Below, piece by piece: positions 51,532 to 59,932 of a DNA stretch of 64,000 bases (the stretch's first letter is position 1; the number at the start of each line of letters is the position of its first letter). The position numbers and the translations under genes were made by a program. Under the pieces are notes generated by a model. It was not told where the DNA came from. It made no database searches and saw only the letters and a list, made by a program, of their open reading frames with translations. Location of the stretch: assembly GCA_038103905.1 (NCBI GenBank), contig JAYNZW010000003.1:58824-122823 (forward strand), written 5' to 3'. This stretch comes from CABYIR01 sp038103905. Lineage in GTDB: Bacteria > Pseudomonadota > Alphaproteobacteria > Pelagibacterales > AG-422-B15.

Positions 51532-53772
51532 TTAAAAATTGTATCCTATATCAAAATAAAAAGTATCTATCTCATCAGTGCTTTGTTTTTGTAGTGGTTG
51601 TGCAAAAATAAAATTTATTGGTCCAATTGCACTATCCCACATAAAATTTAAGCCGAAAGATGCTCTTAAATTATGTTTATCATCAATAGATCCGAACCTA
51701 TTATCTAAGCCCCAAACACTTCCTACATCAACAAATAAGGTACTTGTAATATCAAAATTTTCTATTGGTAAATCAATATTTGTTTCAGTTGATAACAAAT
51801 AAAAATATTGCCCACCTGTATATGAATTACCAGTTTTTGGGCCTACTCGTTGACTTTCAAAACCTCTCAATCTATTACCGCCTAAATTAAAATATGATGA
51901 AATCGGAGCGTATTTATCATTATAGCCGTTCAAATGTCCACTATTGAATTTAATGGAACCAATTAATGATTTACTAAGTCTTTTATAAAATGTGTAATCA
52001 ATCACGCTCTTTAAAAAGTATGCATCTCCACCTAATCCAGCAAGATCTTGCGTCAATATATATTTATATCCAGCTGATGGTTTATATGGACTATTTCTAT
52101 TATCAGATGAAAAAGAGTATCCAATTAATGAAACTGTAGAAGTTCCTGCCAACATTCTTTCATAGGCAGTGGCGTCACTATCTGCTGTTGTTTTATCATT
52201 ATAGAATGAATAATTAGTATTAATTCTTTTATCGTAAGAAATTGGAAAACCTAGGGCAATACCAAATCCTATTTTTTCAGTTTCATAATTAACTGAAGCA
52301 GAATCTTGAAGCTCACTATACAAATCACCTTTTATATATAAATCTCTTCCATATAAATATGGTTCAGCAAATGAAATGTCATATGCAGAAAATTCATCTC
52401 CAAGATTAGACTCGAACTTTAGTTGCTGTCCTTTTCCTAAGAAATTTTCCTCAGTAATACCCAATTGTAAGCTTGCTTTTGTGGCAGAAGAATAACCAGC
52501 ACCGATTGATGCTTCACCCGTATTTTTTTCTTCAACATCTATTATTAAATTTATTTTATCAAAAGCTTCATCTTTCTCTTCAGTAATATTAACTTTACTA
52601 AAATACTGCAAGGCTTTAATTTTATTCTCTGATAAATTAATTAAGTATTTACTGTACGAGTCCCCTTCTGAAATTGAAAGTTGCCTTCTGATAACTTTAT
52701 CAGTCGTTCTTGTGTTACCATTAATAATTATTTTATTAATATAAACTTTTGGTCCCTCATCTATTAGATATTTAATATTGACATGTTTATTTTCTTCATC
52801 AAATTCTTTTTTTGAATTAATTTGTATAAATGAATATCCATATGTAGAAGCAGTATTTTTAATTGAAGAAATATCATCTTTGATTAAATCAGCATTGTAT
52901 AAATCTCCCTTTTTAGCAGTAAGTTTGTCTAATAAAAATTGATCATTTAGTTTTTTAAATTTACTTTCAATTTCAACTTCACCAAAAGAATACATTTCAC
53001 CTTCATCAACTGTTAAAATAATTTCAAATTGATTTCTATTTGGTATTAACTGAGCGATTGAAGATTTGAAAGAAAAGTTTGGAAAGCCACTATTTCTATA
53101 TAGATTAGAAATTAATACCTTATCATATTCTAGTTTATCAGGATCATAATTATCTGAAGATGAAAAAAACCTTAATAAATTAGAGGTCTTTGTTTTCATT
53201 TCATTTCTTAATTCTCTAGATGAAAAAACATTATTTCCTATGAATGTAATTTTTGAAACTGATACAACATCAGACTCATTTATTTCAAAAATTAAATTAA
53301 CTCTATTATCTTTTAAGGTCTCAACTTTCGGCAAAACTTCCGTTGATAGTCTTCCCGATCTTTGATATAAAGACAGCAATTTTTTTACGTCTTTTTTTAC
53401 TTTTGACCTTGAATATATTGACCTATCTCTAAGCGATATTTCACTCAATAAATCTTCGTCATTTTTTTTATTATTTCCAGAAAACCTTATAAGATTTATT
53501 GTGGGGTTTTCTTTTACGGTAATAACAAGTGAGCCGTCAGAATATTCAATTTTTACGTCAGAAAATAAATCGGTATTATATAATCTCTTTAAAGCTTCAT
53601 TTCCAATATCATTTGAGTACTGATCATCTAATTCTAATTTTGAATAAGAAATGACAGTTTCGCGTTCGACTCTCTCTAATCCATTAATTTTAATATCATT
53701 AATATAAAAATCATTAGCAAAAATAGAACTGCTAAAACTAGCTACTATGAGAATTAGAAATATTTTACGCAT
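51532..53772 (-). CDS. bamA: Outer membrane assembly factor BamA
   Basis: A 746-residue Omp85 protein. A signal peptide (residues 1-19) is followed by five POTRA domains (about 22-420), the first starting INDIKINGLERVERETV. The C-terminal 16-stranded barrel carries the loop-6 LRGFESQRVGPKTG near residue 638. The C-terminal residue is Phe (YFDIGYNF), the beta-barrel signal. It inserts outer-membrane proteins. rseP, normally between dxr and bamA, is missing: dxr ends 20 bp upstream. Confidence 0.95.
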   Translation of the reverse strand: MRKIFLILIVASFSSSIFANDFYINDIKINGLERVERETVISYSKLELDDQYSNDIGNEALKRLYNTDLFSDVKIEYSDGSLVITVKENPTINLIRFSGNNKKNDEDLLSEISLRDRSIYSRSKVKKDVKKLLSLYQRSGRLSTEVLPKVETLKDNRVNLIFEINESDVVSVSKITFIGNNVFSSRELRNEMKTKTSNLLRFFSSSDNYDPDKLEYDKVLISNLYRNSGFPNFSFKSSIAQLIPNRNQFEIILTVDEGEMYSFGEVEIESKFKKLNDQFLLDKLTAKKGDLYNADLIKDDISSIKNTASTYGYSFIQINSKKEFDEENKHVNIKYLIDEGPKVYINKIIINGNTRTTDKVIRRQLSISEGDSYSKYLINLSENKIKALQYFSKVNITEEKDEAFDKINLIIDVEEKNTGEASIGAGYSSATKASLQLGITEENFLGKGQQLKFESNLGDEFSAYDISFAEPYLYGRDLYIKGDLYSELQDSASVNYETEKIGFGIALGFPISYDKRINTNYSFYNDKTTADSDATAYERMLAGTSTVSLIGYSFSSDNRNSPYKPSAGYKYILTQDLAGLGGDAYFLKSVIDYTFYKRLSKSLIGSIKFNSGHLNGYNDKYAPISSYFNLGGNRLRGFESQRVGPKTGNSYTGGQYFYLLSTETNIDLPIENFDITSTLFVDVGSVWGLDNRFGSIDDKHNLRASFGLNFMWDSAIGPINFIFAQPLQKQSTDEIDTFYFDIGYNF

Positions 53773-53792
53773 TGGGCACCATTATAAATTAA

Positions 53793-54947
53793 CTATATAT
53801 TAATAATAGTTTTTAAATTTTCATCTACCCAATTATTAGATTCATTTAAATCTTCAATATTAGGCTCATGTAAATTCCTATGTGACTTGAAATAAAGTTC
53901 AATGATTTTTTCATTATTATTAACGATTTTTGTATAATTAATCGCTTCATCAAGAAACAATTTCACTAATTTATCATTAACATAATTAAATAGATGAGGA
54001 GCAATACCATCTTCTTGCATTATGTATTTACCAAGTTTAAATGCCGGAAATCGCTCATTGTCGATTTCAAAGAATTCTAATGAATTTAATTTAGTTAAAT
54101 CTAAATCATGATCATTTGATCTATAGTCCTTGTTTGGAAAAAATAAACTAGAGATTGGAATCTCCATATTTGGTTGACTAAGAAAAGCATAGGATGAATT
54201 GTCATGAAAATTTAAAATACCATGTATTATTGATTGGGGATGTACAATAGCATTAACTTGATCAAATTTTAAATGAAAAAGATTTTTAGCCTCAATAAGT
54301 TCAAGAGATTTATTCATCATATTAGATGAGTCTATTGAAATTTTATTTCCCATCTCCCATTTTGGATGCTTGATCGCTTGTTCAGGAGTTATCGAATCAA
54401 ATTTATCTAAATCTAAGTCTAAGAATGGTCCACCAGATGCAGTTAAAGTAATATCTTTGATAGATTTATGATTTTTATACAGTAATTGATGTATTGCATT
54501 ATGCTCAGAGTCTAATGGAAATATACTAGTACTAAATTTATTACATTTATTAACAAGTATCTTACCGAGTGAAATTATACATTCCTTATTTGCTATAGCC
54601 AAAGTTTTACCCGTTTCTGCAATTTTTAATGCTAATGAGGCTCCTGATAATCCGGAAATTGCTAATATATAGATGTCAATATCGTCATTGATAAATGATT
54701 CAAAATCCTGCATTCCATAAACAGTGTTTTTATTTGTTAAAATTTCATCTTTATCATTTGAAAGATCTTTACTCGAAACTCCTAAATTATTACAACTATA
54801 GCGATCAGAAATTTCAATCAATCTATCAATATTTCTATTGCAAGTAATGCCTTTCAAGCAAAAATCACCATTGGCTCTATCTAAAACCCTTAGAACAGAA
54901 GAACCAATTGAGCCAGTTGCGCCAAATAATATGATATTTTTAGTCAT
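53793..54947 (-). CDS. dxr: 1-deoxy-D-xylulose 5-phosphate reductoisomerase
   Basis: A 384-residue NADPH-dependent MEP-pathway enzyme. It has ILFGATGSIGSSVLRVLDR at residue 6, ANKECIISLGKIL near 118, PLDSEHNAIHQLL near 143 with the metal-binding Asp and Glu, TASGGPFLD near 168, and MGNKISIDSSNMMNK near 197. It overlaps the end of cdsA by 8 nt. With ispDF it feeds isoprenoid synthesis. Confidence 0.95.
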   Translation of the reverse strand: MTKNIILFGATGSIGSSVLRVLDRANGDFCLKGITCNRNIDRLIEISDRYSCNNLGVSSKDLSNDKDEILTNKNTVYGMQDFESFINDDIDIYILAISGLSGASLALKIAETGKTLAIANKECIISLGKILVNKCNKFSTSIFPLDSEHNAIHQLLYKNHKSIKDITLTASGGPFLDLDLDKFDSITPEQAIKHPKWEMGNKISIDSSNMMNKSLELIEAKNLFHLKFDQVNAIVHPQSIIHGILNFHDNSSYAFLSQPNMEIPISSLFFPNKDYRSNDHDLDLTKLNSLEFFEIDNERFPAFKLGKYIMQEDGIAPHLFNYVNDKLVKLFLDEAINYTKIVNNNEKIIELYFKSHRNLHEPNIEDLNESNNWVDENLKTIINI

Positions 54948-55682
54948 AAAAAATTAATGTATGCATATCAAAGATAATAAAGAAAAAGAATACAAGGATA
55001 AATGAGTCCATTCTATCTAAAAAACCTCCGTGACCAATAAATAAACTGCCTGTATCTTTCAAATCAGATCTTCTTTTTATAAATGATACAGTTGCATCAC
55101 CAAGAAAAGAAAAAGCGCAAATTAATATAGCTAAAATAAATAAATTAAAATTTATTTTACCATACAAATAATAAGTCAAAAATAGATTGAATAAAGTAAC
55201 TGCTGCAAAGCCTGTAATAGATCCACTATAAGTTTTACCTTTACTTAGTTTTGGAAAGATTTTTTTACCTCTAAATAGATTTCCTCCTAAATATGAAAAA
55301 GTGTCAAAAATCCAAAGTGAAAGAAGTAAATAAATAAATATAAAAAAATTATTATCTAATGAGAAGTAATAGAATGGAGATAAAACTATACTATACGTTA
55401 CTAACAAAATATATATAGCTACAACAATTTTGAGATTTGATAGCTTAAAAATAGTTACCAATTCACTCAAAATCATAATAAAAAAAAAGATGAATAAAGA
55501 AATTAGAAAAATACCTCCTAGGTGCAAAGAAAAAATAAATATAGGAACAAATATGATTGCGGACAAAAATCTTTTAGCTAACTCAACCTCTTCAATTGCA
55601 TTTAAGGTAGTCATTGANNNNNNNNNNCTAACTCTAAATTAAAGAGTGATCTAAAATTTGAAGAAATACTTTTATTTGCCAT
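54940..55682 (-). CDS. cdsA: Phosphatidate cytidylyltransferase, interrupted by a scaffold gap
   Basis: An integral membrane enzyme making CDP-diacylglycerol. Seven or so hydrophobic segments and the C-terminal signature SFLGDATVSFIKRRSDLKD, then GHGGFLDRMDSF, identify it. A start at ATG 55614 gives 224 residues. However, beyond the N run an open frame starting at ATG 55682, inside the uppS stop region (11-nt overlap), reads MANKSISSNFRSLFNLEL toward the gap. It joins the same frame if the gap is 8 or 11 bases, so the longer start is favoured. The enzyme itself is certain; the N-terminus is not. Confidence 0.88.
55618..55627. other. Scaffold gap (10 N)
   Basis: Ten Ns lie between the long cdsA frame start and its first internal Met. 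Frame continuity requires a true length congruent to 2 modulo 3, the same remainder as the gap at 3244-3253. Confidence 0.99.
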
Positions 55683-56385
55683 AATTTCTCGTTCTTTTTA
55701 GATAATTAAGCAGAGATATTTTTAGATGAGTAAATTTAAAATCTGGCCATAATTTTTTAGTAAAAATAAGTTCTGAGTAAGCCGACTGCCACAGAAGAAA
55801 ATCACTCATTCGCAATTCTCCTCCAGTTCTTATTATTAAATCTGGATCAGGTATTCCATTGCTATATAAATAGGATTTAAATTTACTTGCATTCTTTTTA
55901 TTAATTATTATTTTTTTTATTGCTTCAATAATTTCATCTCGTGCACTGTAATTAAAGGCAAGATTTATTTGCATACCTGTATTATGTTCTGTTTTTTTTT
56001 GAACATCGATAACTATCTTTTTTACTGATTTTGGTAATTTTTTATATGAACCAAAATGCTTTATCTTGAAATTTTCATCAATTGATAGATTTTCGAACCT
56101 GTTGTATGTTTGTTTTATAAAATTAAACAATGCATTTATTTCAAGACTTGATCTTTTCCAATTATTTATTGCAAAAACATAGAGAGTTACATATCTCAGC
56201 TTAATTGATTTTTCATTATTTATTTTTTTAAGAAGATTGATTGCATTGTTTATTCCTTCTTTATGCCCTAAGTTAGATTTTAAATTGTGTTTCTTTGCCC
56301 ATCTCCGATTTCCATCCATGATGATCGCAAGATGCTCTAATTTGATTGTTTCAACTGCAGATTTTTTATGAGTTTGTGGGGTCAA
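55672..56385 (-). CDS. uppS: Undecaprenyl diphosphate synthase (di-trans, poly-cis)
   Basis: A 237-residue cis-prenyltransferase making the lipid carrier for peptidoglycan and O-antigen. HLAIIMDGNRRWAKKHNL near residue 18 holds the catalytic Asp, GHKEGI near 41 follows, and RTGGELRMSDFLLWQSAYSE near 190 is the C-terminal signature. The start is TTG 56385, since no ATG lies upstream of the catalytic Asp. It is 30 nt downstream of the RDD gene. Confidence 0.93.
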   Translation of the reverse strand: MTPQTHKKSAVETIKLEHLAIIMDGNRRWAKKHNLKSNLGHKEGINNAINLLKKINNEKSIKLRYVTLYVFAINNWKRSSLEINALFNFIKQTYNRFENLSIDENFKIKHFGSYKKLPKSVKKIVIDVQKKTEHNTGMQINLAFNYSARDEIIEAIKKIIINKKNASKFKSYLYSNGIPDPDLIIRTGGELRMSDFLLWQSAYSELIFTKKLWPDFKFTHLKISLLNYLKRTRNYGK

Positions 56386-56415
56386 AAAAATAATTATCCT
56401 ACAGTCTTAAAAGTT

Positions 56416-56907
56416 TTACTTATTAAACTCTATTAGATGAATTGTACGAGCTATTTTGTCATGTAAGCCTTGTTTTCTTAAAGTCCATCCAATCATAAAA
56501 TAACCAACTAATAAAATTAAACCGGATAATGGGGTTGAGAAGTATCTACCTGTGGCACGACCAAAACTTATACTTTCTTCATTCTCATTATAAATTTTAA
56601 TTTTGAGAGCCATCATTCCAAGTGTTGCCTGGTAATGCGAGGAGTGAAATAATGAAAAATATAGCCAATACAAAATAATAGGCATAAATGGTATCCATGA
56701 TACTAATAGAGTGGGAACCAATAAAACTAGAAAGTCAATTAAAGAAGCAGCAAACCTATGCCAAAATCCTGCATATTCTCTTTGGTAGTTTTCGGGGTAT
56801 GGTTTTTTTTCAATTAATAAATGAGTTAATAGTGGAGCAAGGCCAAAAAATATAGCATATGCTATTATGACTATTAATCCAAATGTAATTCCTAATGCGC
56901 TTTCCAT
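56416..56907 (-). CDS. RDD family membrane protein
   Basis: A 163-residue membrane protein with four hydrophobic segments (about residues 8-28, 60-95, 125-145). The RDD-domain start is AGFWHRFAASLIDFLVLL near residue 46, with the Arg and Asp that name the family, and QATLGMMALKIKIYNENEE near 93 is its second block. Function unknown; often linked to ion or sodium transport. It is inserted between frr and uppS, which are normally adjacent. Confidence 0.85.
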   Translation of the reverse strand: MESALGITFGLIVIIAYAIFFGLAPLLTHLLIEKKPYPENYQREYAGFWHRFAASLIDFLVLLVPTLLVSWIPFMPIILYWLYFSLFHSSHYQATLGMMALKIKIYNENEESISFGRATGRYFSTPLSGLILLVGYFMIGWTLRKQGLHDKIARTIHLIEFNK

Positions 56908-56916
56908 ATTCTTTGT

Positions 56917-57474
56917 TTATATCTTCCTTAAATCTTCTTCTTTAGATTTAAGATTATCCTCTATCTCTTTAATGTTTTTTGAGGTTATTTCTTCAATTTC
57001 ATTTTGAAATTTTTTTGAGTCATCTTGTCCTATTTCTTTATTTTTTTCTGATGATTTAATTTTTTCAATTCCATCTCTTCTTATGTTTCTAATCGCAACT
57101 TTAGAATTTTCAGAAATCTTTCCAGCTAACTTTAAAAATTCAACTCTTCGTTCTTCTGTCAATTGTGGTAAAGGTAACCTAATCAATGTACCCTCAGTTT
57201 GAGGGTTTATACCTAAATCAGATTCGCTTAATGCTTTTTCAACAATAGATACATTTGATTGGTCCCAGATCTCTAAATTTATAGTTCTTGAATCTGGAGT
57301 TGTAATGTTGCCTATTTGATTAATTGGCATCTTTTGTCCGTATACATCAACCCTTATAGAATCAAGCATATTTGGCGATGCCCTTCCGGCTCTAATACCT
57401 GACAGTTCAGATTTAGCCGCACTAATAGTTGATTGCATTCTTGACTCAATATCTAACTTTATATCTTCAAACAT
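56917..57474 (-). CDS. frr: Ribosome recycling factor
   Basis: A 185-residue two-domain protein that splits post-termination ribosomes with EF-G. GIRAGRASPNMLDSIRVDVYG near residue 26, LIRLPLPQLTEERRVEFLK near 99 and VAIRNIRRDGIEKIK near 129 are family blocks. It starts one base into the pyrH stop. Confidence 0.96.
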   Translation of the reverse strand: MFEDIKLDIESRMQSTISAAKSELSGIRAGRASPNMLDSIRVDVYGQKMPINQIGNITTPDSRTINLEIWDQSNVSIVEKALSESDLGINPQTEGTLIRLPLPQLTEERRVEFLKLAGKISENSKVAIRNIRRDGIEKIKSSEKNKEIGQDDSKKFQNEIEEITSKNIKEIEDNLKSKEEDLRKI

Positions 57475-58187
57475 TATGATATTTCCGAATGACTCAATTT
57501 ATTCATGTACATTTTAACAAAACAGTTTTTTTCTTGAATAGAAAATAATTTTATTGGGATATTATTATCTCTTGATATTGCAATAGCTGATGTATCCATA
57601 ACTTTTAAGTTTTCATTTATATATTTTTTAAAGCTTAGTTTAGAATATTTTTTTGCATTTTTAAATTTTTTTGGATCCTTATCATAAATTCCATCTACTT
57701 GAGTAGCCTTATAGATTACACCACAATCAAGCTCAGCGGCCCTTAATGCAGCTGATGTATCTGTTGAAAAGTAAGGATTTCCCGTTCCAGCTGTACATAT
57801 AACAATTCTATTTTTTTCCATATGTCTTATAGCTCTTCTTCTTATATACGTTTCACAAATTGACTGAATGGGAAATGCCGACATGACTCTTGTTTGTACA
57901 TCAATTTTCTCAAGAGCATTTTGAAGTGCTAAACCGTTTAATACAGTTGCAAGCATACCCATATAATCAGCATTAGCCCTGTCCATTCCTTGAGAAGATG
58001 CTTCAAGTCCACGAAATATATTACCTCCACCAATTACTATACAAATTTGAGCTTTTTTTAATAAAAGTTTTTTAACGCTTGCGGCAATATTATTTACGGT
58101 GTCAATAGATATACCATAATTCCCAGAGCCCATTAGAGATTCACCGGAAAGCTTAATGAGTATCCGGTTATTTTTCTTTTGAGACAA
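57474..58187 (-). CDS. pyrH: UMP kinase
   Basis: A 237-residue hexameric amino-acid-kinase-fold enzyme making UDP. ILIKLSGESLMGSGNYGI is at residue 9, IVIGGGNIFRGLEASSQGMDR near 50, GTGNPYFSTDTSAALRAAEL near 136 and ATQVDGIYDKDPKK near 161. It lies 3 nt after tsf in the rpsB-tsf-pyrH-frr operon. Confidence 0.96.
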   Translation of the reverse strand: MSQKKNNRILIKLSGESLMGSGNYGISIDTVNNIAASVKKLLLKKAQICIVIGGGNIFRGLEASSQGMDRANADYMGMLATVLNGLALQNALEKIDVQTRVMSAFPIQSICETYIRRRAIRHMEKNRIVICTAGTGNPYFSTDTSAALRAAELDCGVIYKATQVDGIYDKDPKKFKNAKKYSKLSFKKYINENLKVMDTSAIAISRDNNIPIKLFSIQEKNCFVKMYMNKLSHSEIS

Positions 58188-58190
58188 TGT

Positions 58191-59009
58191 TTATTCCCCT
58201 AATTCGTATCTGATAAATTTATCTATTTTTATTTCTGAGCCAGAGTCCTTTGAAGAACTTTCAAGATACGCATTTATTGACATAGTTGGGTCCATGACAA
58301 ATTTCTGATTTAAAAGAACATTTTCTTCAAAAAATTTCTTTATCTTACCCTCAATCATTTTTGAGATGATATCATCTGGCTTACCTGAGTCCTTTAATTG
58401 TTCTTTCAATATGTTTTTTTCATTTTCAATGAGATTTTGATCTAAATCATCTTCACTCAGAGATTTTGGAGAACTTGCTGCTATATGCATACAAATATTT
58501 TTACCAATCTCTTCTGATACCTTGTCATCAGAAAACTTTAAGACTACGCCTATCTTACCTAATCCATCTGTGATTTTATTATGTGTATAAGTAAATACTT
58601 TGCCAGATACGTAATCAGATCTTTTAAAAACAATATTTTCACCAATTTTAGCAATAGCATCACTTATTAACACTGACGATTTTTCAGCAGTCTCATTATT
58701 TTCTAATATAGCAATATCCAGTACATTGTTAACTAGTGAATGAAACTCAGAGTTCCTAGATACAAAATCTGTTTCCGAATTAATTTCAACGATTGCGGCG
58801 CCTTTATCAGATGTTTTAATTCCAACTAGACCCTCATTAGCGTCTCTCGTAGATTTTTTTTCCGCCTTTGCTATTCCCTTTTCCCTAAGCCATTTAAAAG
58901 CATCCTCTAAATTTCCATCAGACTCAGCTAAGGCATTTTTACAATCCATCATGCCAGCACCTGACATTTTTCTTAGATCCTGAACTTGTTTAGCTGTTAC
59001 TTGTGACAT
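58191..59009 (-). CDS. tsf: Elongation factor Ts
   Basis: A 272-residue guanine nucleotide exchange factor for EF-Tu. The N-terminal UBA-like part has VQDLRKMSGAGMMDCKNAL near residue 8 and WLREKGIAKAEKKS; the core has EINSETDFVSRNSEF near 75 with the TDFV exchange motif, and IAASSPKSLSEDDL near 171. It overlaps rpsB by one base, so translation is probably coupled to rpsB and to its leader. Confidence 0.96.
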   Translation of the reverse strand: MSQVTAKQVQDLRKMSGAGMMDCKNALAESDGNLEDAFKWLREKGIAKAEKKSTRDANEGLVGIKTSDKGAAIVEINSETDFVSRNSEFHSLVNNVLDIAILENNETAEKSSVLISDAIAKIGENIVFKRSDYVSGKVFTYTHNKITDGLGKIGVVLKFSDDKVSEEIGKNICMHIAASSPKSLSEDDLDQNLIENEKNILKEQLKDSGKPDDIISKMIEGKIKKFFEENVLLNQKFVMDPTMSINAYLESSSKDSGSEIKIDKFIRYELGE

Positions 59010-59809
59010 TATTCAGCCTCTCCAGATATACCCGAATCTTTCAAGTCTACTTTCTCTGTATCATTAGACTCATTCGCTATATTTTGCTCAGACACTTCAG
59101 TTTCTTTTTTTTCTTCAAATACAATTTCTTGTTTTGATGACTCAATTGTCTTATGAATTAGTTCACAATAAAGGTTTATTGATCTTCTCGAGTCATCATT
59201 ACCTGGGATTGGAAAATCAATCACTTCAGGATCAGCATTTGTATCAACGATTCCTATAACAGGGATATTCAAATTTCTTGCCTCAGCTACTGCTTTATGC
59301 TCGAGCTTTGTATCAATAATAAATATTAAATCTGGAGCTTTTTTCATCTCACTAATACCAAACAAAGACATCATTAATTTTTGATGCTGTCTTTCCATTT
59401 GCAGAACCTCTTTTTTTGTAAACTCATTATTTGGATTTGATTTAGAAATTTCTAATTCTTTCATTTTTTTAATTGAATTTGTAATAGTAGACCAGTTTGT
59501 TAACATGCCACCTAGCCACCTATGATTTACATAATAATGATTGGTATCTGTAGCTAATTGCGCAATTCTTTTTGATGCCTGTTTTTTAGTAGAAACAAAT
59601 AGTATTTTTCCACCTTTTGATGCAACATCATTTATTTTATTTAAAGCTTCAGTTAAAAGCCCTAAGGTTTGTGTAAGATCAATAATGTGTACGTTTTCTC
59701 TAGTACTATGGATATACTTTTCCATTTTAGGGTTCCATCTTTGGGTTTTATGTCCAAAATGAACTCCAGCTTCGATTAAGTCCTTGAGACCAAAATTTGG
59801 TATAGTCAT
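59009..59809 (-). CDS. rpsB: 30S ribosomal protein S2
   Basis: A 266-residue ribosomal protein. GVHFGHKTQRWNPKMEKYI is near residue 15, VSTKKQASKRIAQLA near 70, YVNHRWLGGMLTNWSTI near 93, and IPVIGIVDTNADPEVIDFPI then PGNDDSRRSI near 187. An acidic C-terminal tail of about 35 residues follows. GGAG sits 9 nt before the ATG but is sequestered in the leader structure described separately. Confidence 0.97.
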   Translation of the reverse strand: MTIPNFGLKDLIEAGVHFGHKTQRWNPKMEKYIHSTRENVHIIDLTQTLGLLTEALNKINDVASKGGKILFVSTKKQASKRIAQLATDTNHYYVNHRWLGGMLTNWSTITNSIKKMKELEISKSNPNNEFTKKEVLQMERQHQKLMMSLFGISEMKKAPDLIFIIDTKLEHKAVAEARNLNIPVIGIVDTNADPEVIDFPIPGNDDSRRSINLYCELIHKTIESSKQEIVFEEKKETEVSEQNIANESNDTEKVDLKDSGISGEAE

Positions 59810-59818
59810 ATATATTTT

Positions 59819-59904
59819 CTCCGGTTATTCATCCGTAACAATTTGACCCCATTGGGACCGGACAGCAGTTAGCTATCGTTACGTGTTTAATTGCGTGTAA
59901 TTAA
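59819..59904 (-). promoter_or_regulatory. Structured rpsB mRNA leader with SD-masking pseudoknot
   Basis: In mRNA sense, between the dnaE stop and the rpsB start, several pairings form. A hairpin TTAATT/AATTAA lies at 59887-59904. Helix P1 pairs CGTAACGAT (59883-59875) with ATTGTTACG (59842-59834), nine pairs with one G-U. Helix P2 pairs TCCGGT (59862-59857) with ACCGGA (59825-59820), six Watson-Crick pairs. A small CCC-AAT-GGG hairpin lies between. The order P1-P2-P1'-P2' is a pseudoknot. P2' contains most of the GGAG Shine-Dalgarno (59822-59819). S2 is known to repress rpsB-tsf through its leader in E. coli, so this is a likely autoregulatory element; the structure itself is my pairing, not computed. 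Confidence 0.75.
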
Positions 59905-59932
59905 CTTAAAAAATACAATTCTTCAATACAAT

